Source: Flavobacteriales bacterium UBA7468 (GTDB lineage: Bacteria > Bacteroidota > Bacteroidia > Flavobacteriales_D > Crocinitomicaceae). Taken from it: DNA of 45,887 bases. Below, piece by piece: positions 9,328 through 16,977 of the stretch (positions are counted from its first letter, which is position 1; each line of letters opens with the position of its first letter). Where the stretch lies: positions 1-45,887 of the forward strand of contig DLPC01000020.1 in the NCBI GenBank assembly GCA_002478565.1. The letters are read 5' to 3'. The notes under the pieces are model-generated. The model was not told the origin of the DNA, did not search any database, and worked only from the letters and a program-made list of their open reading frames with translations. The position numbers and the translations under genes are program-made.

Positions 9328-9975
9328 TTATTGTTTGATGCCAAATGCGAGGTCGCCGGCGTCGCCTAAACCAGGTACGATATATGATTTTGCAGTAAGC
9401 TCAGCGTCTATAGCGCCAACCCAAATTTGTGTCGAGCTCGGTAATTTAGCCCTGACAAAATCGAGGGCTTCGGGTGTGGCTATGGCGCTGAGGATATGAA
9501 TTTGACTCGGGGCGCCTTGTTTTCTGAGCGCCTGATAAACAGCTACCATAGAACTTCCGGTGGCTAACATCGGGTCCGATATGACCCAAATTTTGTGATC
9601 TATTTCAGGTATGGCCATGTATTCAACCTCAATTTCAAAATCTTCGGGCGAGCTGTGTTTGCGATAAGCTGAAATATAAGCGCTATCGGCGTGGTCAAAT
9701 GTGCGCAGTACGCCTTCGTGCATGGCTAAACCTGCGCGCAAAATGGTAAATAAAACCGGTTGTTGAGCGGGAAGCGCAACCTGGGCAATCCCAAGTGGGG
9801 TTTGCACCTCTTTTTGAACAGATGGCAAGGTTTTGGACATTTCGTAGCTCAGGATTTCAGCAATTCTGGCCAAGTTTTGTCTGAAACGTAGCCGGTCTTC
9901 TTGTATGCCAATCGCCCTGATTTCAGAGAGGTATTGGCCTAAGACAGAGCTTTGAAGTCCGATGTGGTGTACCAT
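9328..9975 (-). CDS. upp: Uracil phosphoribosyltransferase
   Basis: This 215-residue enzyme makes UMP from uracil and PRPP in pyrimidine salvage. The PRPP-binding loop is clear (IWVISDPMLATGSSMVAVY), as are the flexible-loop region (LFTILRAGLAMHEG) and the C-terminal uracil-binding segment (YIVPGLGDAGDLAFG) that is diagnostic for Upp over other PRTases. It begins at the ATG at 9975, divergent from the MFS gene, and leads an apparent operon with the membrane protein and HAD phosphatase. Confidence 0.93.
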   Translation of the reverse strand: MVHHIGLQSSVLGQYLSEIRAIGIQEDRLRFRQNLARIAEILSYEMSKTLPSVQKEVQTPLGIAQVALPAQQPVLFTILRAGLAMHEGVLRTFDHADSAYISAYRKHSSPEDFEIEVEYMAIPEIDHKIWVISDPMLATGSSMVAVYQALRKQGAPSQIHILSAIATPEALDFVRAKLPSSTQIWVGAIDAELTAKSYIVPGLGDAGDLAFGIKQ

Positions 9976-10035
9976 CTTGATTTTTCTTTAAAATTACGTA
10001 TTATTGAACGATTTTTTCATTTAAATATCTCTGCT

Positions 10036-11322
10036 ATGCAAGCTCAGCGCAAGGTTCTGTTTCTCATTATTATAGCTGCCTTAGGTTACTTTGTCGATAT
10101 CTATGATTTGGTTTTATTTGGTGTTGTGAAGGCTGAAAGTCTTGCAACAATCATGCCTAATGCCAGCGATGAACTGCGCGCGTCGACCGGAAAATTCTTG
10201 TTCAACATTCAAATGCTTGGAATGCTCATCGGAGGAATTCTTTGGGGTGTCCTTGGCGATAAAAAAGGTCGTTTAAAAGTATTATTTGGCTCTATCCTAC
10301 TCTACTCGGTTGCCAATATTCTGAATGCTTTTGTAACCGACATCCCGAGCTACACGATTATTCGCTTGATTGCTGGAATTGGCTTAGCAGGCGAGCTAGG
10401 AGCAGGTATCACGCTCATTTCAGAACTCATGCCCAAAGAAACACGCGGCTACGGCACCATGATCGTCGTGACATTTGGGGCACTCGGGGCCGTCGCAGCT
10501 TCTTTGGTAGGTGCAGAAGGGCAAATCGTTGGGGCATACATTGCGCAACTAAGCGGCTGGCAGCCTGCCAACTGGCAAGTGGTTTACCTCATTGGTGGCG
10601 GCATGGGGCTATTGCTGCTGTTGTTGCGCGTTGGGGCATTGGAATCGGGGTATTTTCAACAGATGGATGCCGAAAAAAGCATTCAAAAAGGACAGCTCAA
10701 ACTCCTATTTGGACATCGTCAAAACCTCATCAAATACCTACACTGCATCAGCATTGGCATTCCAATTTGGTATACCGTTGGTCTGTTAGTGATGAACTCT
10801 GCCGATAACTTCGGGCCGTGGTTGGGTGTCTATGCTATTTCCAACGGAAAAGCGGTAATGTATTGCTATTTAGGCCTTAGTGCCGGTGATTTACTTGCTG
10901 GTTTTTTGAGCCAATGGTGGAAAAGTCGAAAAAAGGTGGTTCAGCTCTATTTGGTCTTTTCTTTGATCGTAACGATTGTATTTCTAGGCATTTTTCATCA
11001 GTACAACATCTCGGATAGCACCTACTATTTCCTTTGCTTTTTATTAGGGGCCGGCACAGGTTATTGGGCCATCTTTGTCACAATTGCAGCAGAACAATTC
11101 GGTACAAACATTCGCTCCACCACAGCCAATACGATTCCTAATTTTGTGAGGGGTTCTGTCAATGTTGTGGTGCTGTTTTTTAGTTTTTTGGTCAGCATGG
11201 GCATCAACGACGGAGTTTCAGCAACCGTAGTGGGTTGTTTCTTTATAGGACTGGCCTTATTTAGCTTGAGTCAGCTCAAAGAAACTTTTGGCAAAGACCT
11301 CAATTATTTTGAAGTCTCATAA
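10036..11322 (+). CDS. Major facilitator superfamily transporter
   Basis: The 428-residue protein has about 12 hydrophobic helices. The MFS signature between helices 2 and 3 is GVLGDKKGRLKVLFG, and helix 4 carries the RLIAGIGLAGELGAGITLI pattern seen in metabolite:H+ symporters (SP/MHS-like). The ATG at 10036 starts directly with the first membrane helix; an in-frame ATG at 9952 would overlap the divergent upp start. The substrate cannot be assigned. It converges on kup, with only 3 bp between stops and no evident terminator. Confidence 0.85.
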   Translation: MQAQRKVLFLIIIAALGYFVDIYDLVLFGVVKAESLATIMPNASDELRASTGKFLFNIQMLGMLIGGILWGVLGDKKGRLKVLFGSILLYSVANILNAFVTDIPSYTIIRLIAGIGLAGELGAGITLISELMPKETRGYGTMIVVTFGALGAVAASLVGAEGQIVGAYIAQLSGWQPANWQVVYLIGGGMGLLLLLLRVGALESGYFQQMDAEKSIQKGQLKLLFGHRQNLIKYLHCISIGIPIWYTVGLLVMNSADNFGPWLGVYAISNGKAVMYCYLGLSAGDLLAGFLSQWWKSRKKVVQLYLVFSLIVTIVFLGIFHQYNISDSTYYFLCFLLGAGTGYWAIFVTIAAEQFGTNIRSTTANTIPNFVRGSVNVVVLFFSFLVSMGINDGVSATVVGCFFIGLALFSLSQLKETFGKDLNYFEVS

Positions 11323-11325
11323 TGC

Positions 11326-13290
11326 TTAAATCTTTTGAGAGTAGTTTTCGAAATCTTCAATGAGCTCCTGGTCTACTTGCTTGGCAACGGTAATCGGAAT
11401 GTAATCCACGACAACGTTGGTTTTATCTAGGCCAAAATCCTCTGCTGGGCTTAAACCTGTAGATTTCACAAAACGATAAGAGCGCACACACAATTTTTGG
11501 AATGGCGTGAGTTGGTTATCCATCGCCACTCTTGAATTGAGCACGATAAACTTGAAATCTACTTGATCGAGTTTTCCGCGCACGCTTTGAAATACACTTT
11601 GACCGCTCAATTCACCTTTGTCAATCATCTTACAGTAAATCTTGCGCATCATGTATTCAATGCGGTGCTCCTCTTTAAAGCCCATTTGAAGGGTAACGTA
11701 GTAACAGCGCTTGTCAATGATCTGATGTACCGAATAATGAACGCCCCATGGCTCATTGAGAATATCGAGATGCAAAAACCATATCGTACCCGCTTTTCGT
11801 GGCTTTTTGTAAAACAAAGAGTGGTAAACGGTTAAGTCTAATTTATTGGCTGAGTTCGAACGTGTTGGAAAGACCAAATTTGTTGCCTCAAAATCGATAT
11901 CTGCATCGTCTCGTACAGCATTGATGAGCGGAATAACGGTATTCATTGGCAAGTATTCGGTGATACTTGTTCGAAGTTGTTTGGCTTTGAAATACAATAA
12001 CAATAGCAAGAAAAAACCGATCGATAGTATAAGCGTAAACCAACCACCTGAAACGATTTTACCCATGTTAGAAATCAAGAAAATCATTTCTATGCTAATG
12101 AAAATCATGAATATCGTACTGAAAACTACTCTCAATTTTGGATAGCGAATAAACAACAATGTAGCCATCAAGATGGAGGTCATGACCATGTTTATCGTGA
12201 TTGCCAATCCATATGAATGCTCCATTTCAGAAGACCTTTTAAAGATGGCAATTACAACCAAACACCCCAACATCAAGAACCAATTGATAAAAGGAATATA
12301 GATCTGGCCTTGGTGTTCAGATGGATATTTCACTTTAAGGTTTGTCCAGAGCTTGAGTTTAATCGCTTCGTTCATTAAGGTGAATACGCCTGTAATGAGC
12401 GCTTGCGAGGCAATAATTGTTGCGGCAGTCGCTATTCCTACAGCAAAAGGAATCAGGTCTTTAGGAACCATTGCATAGAATACGGTTTGTTTCGGCGCTA
12501 AATGAAAATCAGGCGACAAGCACAGTGCTGCTTGGCCAAAATAATTCAATACCAACAACACCGACACCAAACCCCAAGACAAACGAATATTGCCCTTTCC
12601 GCAGTGCCCCAAATCAGAATACAACGCTTCAGCTCCTGTAGTACAAAGAAATACAGAGCCAAGTACTGCAAATCCGCCATCGACATTCGCCACTAAGTTG
12701 TACGCATACCATGGGTTGATGGCTTGTAGTACTGAAGTGTTGTGCAAGACGTTTACAAAACCGAGGTAACCCAGAAATGCAAACCAAATGATCATGACAG
12801 GACCAAACATTTTGCCAATTGCTGCCGTTCCAAACTGTTGGATTACAAATAGAATGACAATAATTGTTACAACAATCGGAATAATGGGCATTTCCGGAAA
12901 GATATTATTCACTCCCTCGACTGCAGATGAAATAGAAATTGCTGGTGTGATAAAACCATCGGCCATCAAAGTTGCACAACCTATAAGCGCAGGAATGATG
13001 ATCCATTTGATATTCTTCTTTTTGAGTAAGGCAAACAAGGCAAATATCCCTCCCTCACCCTTGTTATCTGCATTAAGCGCAAAATAAATATACTTGACAG
13101 TCGCTAATAATATCAAAGTCCAGATCACACTGGACAAAGCACCCAAAATGAAAGGCTCGGAAAGATGTTTGCCACCATCAGTAATGGCCTGAAAAACATA
13201 AAGCGGTGATGTACCGATATCCCCAAAAACAATTCCTAGCGTAATTAAAAAACCGGCCAATGAAATCTTTTGGGTAGAGACGTGTGACAT
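11326..13290 (-). CDS. kup: KUP/HAK/KT family potassium uptake permease
   Basis: The 654-residue protein is a K+/H+ symporter of the inner membrane. The N-terminus (GIVFGDIGTSPLYVFQAI) and the GEGGIFALFALLKKK loop are signatures of Kup. About 12 membrane helices span residues 10-440, followed by a soluble C-terminal domain of ~200 residues, as usual for the family. The start at 13290 (MSHVSTQKISLAGF) is preferred; an in-frame ATG at 13353 would add a basic stretch and run through the likely promoter at 13312-13319 (TAACTTCG on the minus strand). Confidence 0.92.
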   Translation of the reverse strand: MSHVSTQKISLAGFLITLGIVFGDIGTSPLYVFQAITDGGKHLSEPFILGALSSVIWTLILLATVKYIYFALNADNKGEGGIFALFALLKKKNIKWIIIPALIGCATLMADGFITPAISISSAVEGVNNIFPEMPIIPIVVTIIVILFVIQQFGTAAIGKMFGPVMIIWFAFLGYLGFVNVLHNTSVLQAINPWYAYNLVANVDGGFAVLGSVFLCTTGAEALYSDLGHCGKGNIRLSWGLVSVLLVLNYFGQAALCLSPDFHLAPKQTVFYAMVPKDLIPFAVGIATAATIIASQALITGVFTLMNEAIKLKLWTNLKVKYPSEHQGQIYIPFINWFLMLGCLVVIAIFKRSSEMEHSYGLAITINMVMTSILMATLLFIRYPKLRVVFSTIFMIFISIEMIFLISNMGKIVSGGWFTLILSIGFFLLLLLYFKAKQLRTSITEYLPMNTVIPLINAVRDDADIDFEATNLVFPTRSNSANKLDLTVYHSLFYKKPRKAGTIWFLHLDILNEPWGVHYSVHQIIDKRCYYVTLQMGFKEEHRIEYMMRKIYCKMIDKGELSGQSVFQSVRGKLDQVDFKFIVLNSRVAMDNQLTPFQKLCVRSYRFVKSTGLSPAEDFGLDKTNVVVDYIPITVAKQVDQELIEDFENYSQKI

Positions 13291-13361
13291 AGTAGTAGTG
13301 AAAATTTTCGTCGAAGTTATACCTTTCTTACATTTCCGCACAAACATTTCCATAAAATATT

Positions 13362-13369
13362 TATCTTTG
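13362..13369 (+). promoter_or_regulatory. -7 box TATCTTTG of the tRNA-Leu gene
   Basis: This is an exact TAnnTTTG box 29 bases before the mature tRNA 5' end. Position and sequence fit a Bacteroidota housekeeping promoter. No convincing -33 TTTG is present. Confidence 0.5.
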
Positions 13370-13398
13370 CACCTCGATTCCTAATCGAATAGTCTGCT

Positions 13399-13480
13399 GC
13401 CCACGTGGTGAAATTGGTAGACACGCCATCTTGAGGGGGTGGTGCCAACAGGTGTGCTGGTTCGAATCCAGTCGTGGGCA
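13399..13480 (+). tRNA. tRNA-Leu (anticodon GAG)
   Basis: The 7-bp acceptor stem GCCCACG/CGTGGGC is perfect. The anticodon loop TTGAGGG is closed by CCATC/GGTGG, giving anticodon GAG. A variable arm follows, then GGTTCGAATCC as T arm and discriminator A. The CCA end is not encoded. A 12-bp terminator hairpin follows 9 bases later. Confidence 0.95.
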
Positions 13481-13489
13481 CATTGATCA

Positions 13490-13520
13490 AAGCATCTTGC
13501 CGCAGGCAGGATGCTTTTTT
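13490..13520 (+). terminator. Terminator of tRNA-Leu
   Basis: The 12-bp stem pairs 13490-13501 (AAGCATCTTGCC) with 13505-13516 (GGCAGGATGCTT), has one G-T wobble and a 3-base GCA loop, and runs into a T-tract. Part of its left arm (GATCAAAGCATCTT) is an inverted copy of a segment in the downstream repeats. Confidence 0.85.
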
Positions 13521-13586
13521 CTTTTCCACGAGTCCAAAATGAAATTTTGAGTGAGTGAAAAAAGAAAAAAGCATCCATTTTGCGCA

Positions 13587-13650
13587 GCAAAAAGATGCTT
13601 TGATCCACTATAAAGCTGAGACTGGTTCACCGAGCGCAGCGAGGTAATCC
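13587..13650 (+). repeat. 64-bp direct repeat, copy 1
   Basis: This is identical at 63 of 64 positions to 13764-13827. It begins GCAAAAAGATGCTTTGATCC and ends with the 22-bp core ACCGAGCGCAGCGAGGTAAT-CC. The left end forms a hairpin with upstream sequence (AAAAGCATC...GATGCTTT). No coding frame is plausible here. Confidence 0.85.
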
Positions 13651-13679
13651 AAGAATGAGGTGTGTTTCATAAAAAAAGA

Positions 13680-13696
13680 AAGCGTTGCAAACGCTT
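13680..13696. repeat. Perfect inverted repeat (hairpin)
   Basis: AAGCGTT at 13680-13686 pairs with AACGCTT at 13690-13696 around a GCA loop. It lies between copies of the direct repeat. A second looser inverted repeat follows (TTTTCCTTG with CAAGGAAAA, about 13699-13732). Confidence 0.6.
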
Positions 13697-13732
13697 GACT
13701 TTTCCTTGTAAGATTTTAAACATTCAAGGAAA

Positions 13733-13754
13733 ACCGAGCGCAGCGAGGTAATCC
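13733..13754 (+). repeat. 22-bp core of the intergenic repeat, solo copy
   Basis: This exact copy of the 22-bp core sits at the right end of both 64-bp repeats (13629-13650 and 13806-13827), here without the left 42 bp. It follows directly on the inverted repeat ending about 13732. Confidence 0.8.
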
Positions 13755-13763
13755 AGTTTCCTT

Positions 13764-13827
13764 GCAAAAAGATGCTTTGATCCACTATAAAGCTAAGACT
13801 GGTTCACCGAGCGCAGCGAGGTAATCC
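13764..13827 (+). repeat. 64-bp direct repeat, copy 2
   Basis: This is the second copy of the 13587-13650 unit, with one G-to-A change. The whole gene-free stretch between tRNA-Leu and the TA pair at 13957 consists of these repeats and hairpins. Confidence 0.85.
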
Positions 13828-13921
13828 GGAAATCTACGGTATATCTCCAAATATCAATTCGTTTTCTTTTTAAAATATCAATCCAAAAAATGAATTTTGT
13901 GTCTACATAATTTTTTAATGC

Positions 13922-13945
13922 GTACGTATTTTTTCCGTACATTTA
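13922..13945 (+). promoter_or_regulatory. Operator/promoter of the GNAT toxin-antitoxin pair
   Basis: An inverted repeat GTACG (13922-13926) / CGTAC (13936-13940) abuts a -7-like TACATTTA (13938-13945). RHH antitoxins usually autorepress at such sites. The arrangement and the following ATCAAATC...ATGCATACCAA are shared with the VapBC-like locus at 38846-38898. Confidence 0.45.
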
Positions 13946-13956
13946 CATCAAATCAT

Positions 13957-14253
13957 ATGCATACCAACACCATGACACACAAAGCCAGATTTGACACCCG
14001 ACTTCCTCTTGAGCAAAAGCAACGCCTTGAACGCGCTGCTCAGTTAGGTGGATATCGCAGTTTATCTGACTTTGTGCTTACAGTTGCTGAACAAAAAGCG
14101 ACAGAAATTTTAGAGAAAGCCCAACAAATTGAGTTGTCACAGCAAGATGCCGCCGTCTTTTGTGCTGCTATTCTTTCAGATGCGGCACCCAATGATTATC
14201 TGAAAGAAAGTATCGAGCAAAGCGCGCATTATTTTCAATGGAAGCGCAAATAA
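13957..14253 (+). CDS. DUF1778/TacA-type ribbon-helix-helix antitoxin
   Basis: The 98-residue protein has an RHH DNA-binding motif at the N-terminus (KARFDTRLPLEQKQRLERAA, then GYRSLSDFVLTVAEQKA). A helical tail ends in SIEQSAHYFQWKRK and would wrap and neutralise the toxin. I chose the ATG at 13957 because the same ATGCATACCAA context starts the VapB-like gene at 38888; the ATG at 13972 (MTHKARF) is the alternative. The upstream ATGs at 13897 and 13918 fall in the operator. It overlaps the toxin gene by 16 bp, the standard TA arrangement. Confidence 0.85.
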   Translation: MHTNTMTHKARFDTRLPLEQKQRLERAAQLGGYRSLSDFVLTVAEQKATEILEKAQQIELSQQDAAVFCAAILSDAAPNDYLKESIEQSAHYFQWKRK

Positions 14254-14753
14254 CAGTTTTAAGCACCAGGCATAGTGCTGCTAAAAAACTTTTTAAAAGT
14301 GGTACCCAATCGCTGGACACCTATTTACAACAATATGCACTTCAAGATCAAAAAAAACTACAGAGCGTCTGTTTTGTTTTCGAAAACAAGCAAGGTCAAC
14401 TACTTGGATTTTATACCCTAAGCGCGAGTGCTATTGATGCCAATTTGCTTGATCGTCAAACGCTTTCAATTTTGAATGCAAAGTATCAACAAATACCCGC
14501 CATCCTTATTGGCAGATTTGCCATTGATCAAACGTTTCAACACCAAGGATTTGGCAAACTTTTACTCATGGATGCCTTGAGACGCTGCACCAAACAAGCC
14601 GAAGAAATGGGCGCTTGTGCCGTGTTCGTCGACCCAATCGATGAAAGTGCGCACAGTTTTTATCTAAAATTTGGCTTTCACGCCCTACCCAATCAATCCA
14701 AACTCTTCATACCCATCAAAACACTTCAGCTATTATTTCAAGCTTTTGACTAA
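14238..14753 (+). CDS. GNAT-family acetyltransferase toxin (TacT/AtaT-like)
   Basis: The 171-residue GNAT protein resembles toxins that acetylate the amino group of charged tRNA and stop translation. The acetyl-CoA pyrophosphate loop is Q-H-Q-G-F-G-K within AIDQTFQHQGFGKLLLMDAL. The family segment CAVFVDPIDESAHSFYLKFG carries the Tyr expected at the active site. The preceding IPAILIGRFAID strand is typical of TacT relatives. Pairing and overlap with a DUF1778 antitoxin make the toxin reading strong. Which tRNA is modified is unknown. Confidence 0.87.
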   Translation: MEAQITVLSTRHSAAKKLFKSGTQSLDTYLQQYALQDQKKLQSVCFVFENKQGQLLGFYTLSASAIDANLLDRQTLSILNAKYQQIPAILIGRFAIDQTFQHQGFGKLLLMDALRRCTKQAEEMGACAVFVDPIDESAHSFYLKFGFHALPNQSKLFIPIKTLQLLFQAFD

Positions 14754-14768
14754 ATTTAGAGCTGTAAA

Positions 14769-15314
14769 ATGACTCATATGAAAACGTACTTTTTTCTTAT
14801 TTCAGCAATGCTCTTGGGGCTTCAAAGTTGTTCAAACGAAAAGCCAAACCAAAATTTAGAGCCGAGTTCAATTGTAGCCACAGACGAAAACACTAAAGAA
14901 TTACAGCAAAGTTTAAAAGATGTTGCCGCAGAAGAAAAGCGCTTGGAAGCTGAAGCAGCAGCCAACATGACCACCATGAGCTTCAAGGAACTCACGCATG
15001 ACTTCGGAACCGTGCTTGAAGACACCAAGCATGTCTACAATTTTGTGGTTACAAACACCGGAAAAAAGCCCCTTAATATTCTCAGTGTAAAGGCATCTTG
15101 TGGTTGCACTACCACCCAAAAACCTGAAAAAGCTATTGCTCCGGGTAAATCTGATATCATTGCAGTTGAATTTCATCCAAAAGTTGGCCAATTAGGCCGC
15201 CAAGACAAAATCGTTACAGTCATTGCCAATACAAAGCCTGAAATGGTTGTATTGAATATCGGCGCAATGGTCAAAAAAAATCCTGAAACAGAAGCGCGCA
15301 TCGCTACCAATTAA
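14769..15314 (+). CDS. DUF1573-domain lipoprotein
   Basis: The 181-residue protein has an N-terminal lipobox (LLGLQSC, Cys about residue 21), so it is probably lipid-anchored. A charged, alanine/glutamate-rich linker (residues 40-65) is followed by a DUF1573 immunoglobulin-like domain: HDFGTVLEDTKHVYNFVVTN, the SCGCTT turn and GQLGRQDKIVTVIANT. Such domains are common in Bacteroidota envelopes and have no settled function. An ATG at 14778 is an equally possible start. The next gene begins 1 bp after the stop. Confidence 0.83.
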   Translation: MTHMKTYFFLISAMLLGLQSCSNEKPNQNLEPSSIVATDENTKELQQSLKDVAAEEKRLEAEAAANMTTMSFKELTHDFGTVLEDTKHVYNFVVTNTGKKPLNILSVKASCGCTTTQKPEKAIAPGKSDIIAVEFHPKVGQLGRQDKIVTVIANTKPEMVVLNIGAMVKKNPETEARIATN

Positions 15315-15315
15315 T

Positions 15316-16167
15316 ATGAAACTACACGTACTCAATACCGGATTCTTTAAACTCGACGGCGGCGCCATGTTTGGTGTGGTGCCAAAAACCATCTGGCAAA
15401 AAACAAATCCTGCCGATGACAACAATATGTGCACTTGGGCCATGCGTTCTTTACTCATTGAAGACGGCAAACGCCTTATCCTCGTAGATACCGGCATCGG
15501 TGACAAACAATCTGAGAAATTTTTCTCGCATTATCATTTATCGGGTAACGACAGCCTGCATGGCAACATAGCAAAGCTTGGGTTTCACGCCTCGGATATC
15601 ACCGACGTCATCCTGACACACTTGCACTTTGATCATTGCGGAGGGGCAATCGCATTTGACCTTCAAAAAGAAGCCTACTGCACCGTTTTCCCCAACGCCA
15701 CCTACTGGAGCTCTAAAGAACATTGGCAGTGGGCCACCGAACCTAATGCACGAGAAAAAGCATCTTTTTTAGCAGAAAACATCTTGCCTATTCAAGAAAG
15801 TGGTCAACTTCAGTTTGTCGAGCGCAACGGGCTTCTCACCAAAAACGCACTTCCAGGCATTGACCTTTCTTTCTTTGATGGCCATACCGAAAGCATGATG
15901 CTGCCACAAATCCAATACAAAGGCAAAACTATTGTTTTCATGGCTGACCTCCTTCCGAGTACTGGGCACATCCCGTTGCCGTATGTCATGGGCTATGACA
16001 CGCGCCCACTTTTGACACTCTCTGAAAAAGAACGCTTTTTGATCGAAGCCGCTGACAACCAATACGTCTTGTTTCTCGAGCACGACTCGGTCAATGAATG
16101 TTGCACGGTTCAGCACACCGAAAAAGGTATTCGCTTGAAAGAGACCTTCTCTTTTTCTGATCTCTAA
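15316..16167 (+). CDS. MBL-fold metallo-hydrolase
   Basis: The 283-residue metallo-beta-lactamase-fold enzyme has the zinc motif HLHFDHCGG at residues 102-110, a later Asp/His pair (SFFDGHTESMM) and a final His (LFLEHDSV). The LILVDTGIGD strand before the first motif is standard. The substrate class (lactonase, thioesterase or other ester) cannot be fixed; the length resembles lactonase-like members. It is closely packed between the DUF1573 and thioesterase genes. Confidence 0.85.
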   Translation: MKLHVLNTGFFKLDGGAMFGVVPKTIWQKTNPADDNNMCTWAMRSLLIEDGKRLILVDTGIGDKQSEKFFSHYHLSGNDSLHGNIAKLGFHASDITDVILTHLHFDHCGGAIAFDLQKEAYCTVFPNATYWSSKEHWQWATEPNAREKASFLAENILPIQESGQLQFVERNGLLTKNALPGIDLSFFDGHTESMMLPQIQYKGKTIVFMADLLPSTGHIPLPYVMGYDTRPLLTLSEKERFLIEAADNQYVLFLEHDSVNECCTVQHTEKGIRLKETFSFSDL

Positions 16168-16176
16168 CCTGCTTCC

Positions 16177-16584
16177 ATGAAAAGCCCCACTGAAATCGTA
16201 CAAGGCATGCTCGATAACGATGCTTTTAGTCAGTTACTGGGCATGGAAATCAAAAAATTAGAGCTTGGCTATTGCCAACTGAGCTGCCCCGTTACCACCC
16301 AAACCACCAACGGATTTGGCATTGCACACGGTGGCCTCACCTACGCTCTAGCAGACTCCGCTTTAGCCTTTGCCTCTAATTCTCGCGGCTTTCAATGTGT
16401 CAGCATCGATACCCAAATTGCTCACCTTGCTAAAGTACAACTCGGCGATCACCTCACGGCAAGTTGTACCGAATTGCATCGGGGCAAACGCACAGGCGTT
16501 TACGAAGTTCGTATTGAAAATCAAGAGCATAGACTCGTGGCCTATTTCAAAGGAACGGTCTTTGTTTCGGAACAAACTTGGTAA
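16177..16584 (+). CDS. PaaI-family hotdog-fold thioesterase
   Basis: The 135-residue hotdog protein has the PaaI-type core NGFGIAHGGLTYALADSALAFASN, including the HGG turn and the acidic residue in the following helix that acts in CoA-thioester hydrolysis. SIDTQIAHLAKVQLGDHLTA is the next family block. It probably releases aryl- or acyl-CoA intermediates. It is 9 bp from the MBL hydrolase and likely co-transcribed, but no phenylacetate pathway genes are present here. Confidence 0.86.
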   Translation: MKSPTEIVQGMLDNDAFSQLLGMEIKKLELGYCQLSCPVTTQTTNGFGIAHGGLTYALADSALAFASNSRGFQCVSIDTQIAHLAKVQLGDHLTASCTELHRGKRTGVYEVRIENQEHRLVAYFKGTVFVSEQTW

Positions 16585-16640
16585 AGCACATTTTTTTTGA
16601 TTTTTTTCTTGCTTAGACTTGGATTATATCAAAAATTACG

Positions 16641-16648
16641 TACTTTTG
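16641..16648 (+). promoter_or_regulatory. -7 box TACTTTTG of tRNA-Asp
   Basis: This exact TAnnTTTG match lies 70 bases before the tRNA-Asp 5' end, leaving room for a 5' leader removed by RNase P. Confidence 0.4.
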
Positions 16649-16717
16649 TATCCGCTTTAACGAAAGCAATACACAATTCTGAAGTAACTGTTGTTGCTCA
16701 CGCAAGTGAAAGAAATT

Positions 16718-16791
16718 GGTTTGGTAGTTCAGTTGGTTAGAATACCTGCCTGTCACGCAGGGGGTCGCGGGTTCGAGTCCCGTCCAGACCG
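16718..16791 (+). tRNA. tRNA-Asp (anticodon GTC)
   Basis: Acceptor stem GGTTTGG/CCAGACC has one G-T pair. D arm AGTTCAGTTGGTTAG, anticodon stem-loop CCTGC-CTGTCAC-GCAGG with anticodon GTC, T arm GGGTTCGAGTCCC and discriminator G are all visible. CCA is not encoded. Confidence 0.95.
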
Positions 16792-16837
16792 CAAAACGCT
16801 TCGTTAAAGACAAGTCCTATATGGCTGTAGGAATTAG

Positions 16838-16875
16838 AAAACCCTAGAATGTATCAATGTTCTAGGGTTTTTGCT
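16838..16875 (+). terminator. Terminator of tRNA-Asp; right arm lies in the direct repeat
   Basis: The stem AAAACCCTAGAA (16838-16849) pairs perfectly with TTCTAGGGTTTT (16860-16871) over a 10-base loop. The right arm and T-tract are part of the 36-bp repeat that recurs at 18142; the left arm is not repeated. Confidence 0.8.
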
Positions 16876-16888
16876 TTTATGGACTTTT
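16853..16888 (+). repeat. 36-bp direct repeat, left copy (att-like)
   Basis: It starts ATCAATGTTCTAGGGTTTTT and continues to GACTTTT. It differs from the right copy by one base (G for A near the 3' end). Confidence 0.85.
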
Positions 16889-16920
16889 CACTTCAAATTT
16901 TCATTCGATACAATAATAAA

Positions 16921-16961
16921 GTAAACAATATTGTTTACAATTGCAAAAAGTGCTATTTTTG
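16921..16961 (+). promoter_or_regulatory. Palindromic operator and promoter of the HTH/AbiEii pair
   Basis: A perfect 18-bp palindrome GTAAACAATATTGTTTAC (16921-16938) is followed after 15 bases by TATTTTTG (16954-16961), an exact -7 box. The right half of the palindrome contains TTG at the -33 position, so a dimeric HTH antitoxin bound there would block the promoter. The antitoxin ATG is 16 bases further on. Confidence 0.6.
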
Positions 16962-16977
16962 AGGTAATTAGCAAAAG

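Noticed and set aside
11846..13087. Plus-strand open frames opposite kup
   Set aside because: They are compositional shadows of the membrane-helix codons in the minus-strand gene.
13317..13608. Two open frames across tRNA-Leu
   Set aside because: They run through the tRNA gene and repeats, so they are chance frames.
16613..16813. Open frame over tRNA-Asp
   Set aside because: It is an antisense reading of the tRNA and its promoter region.
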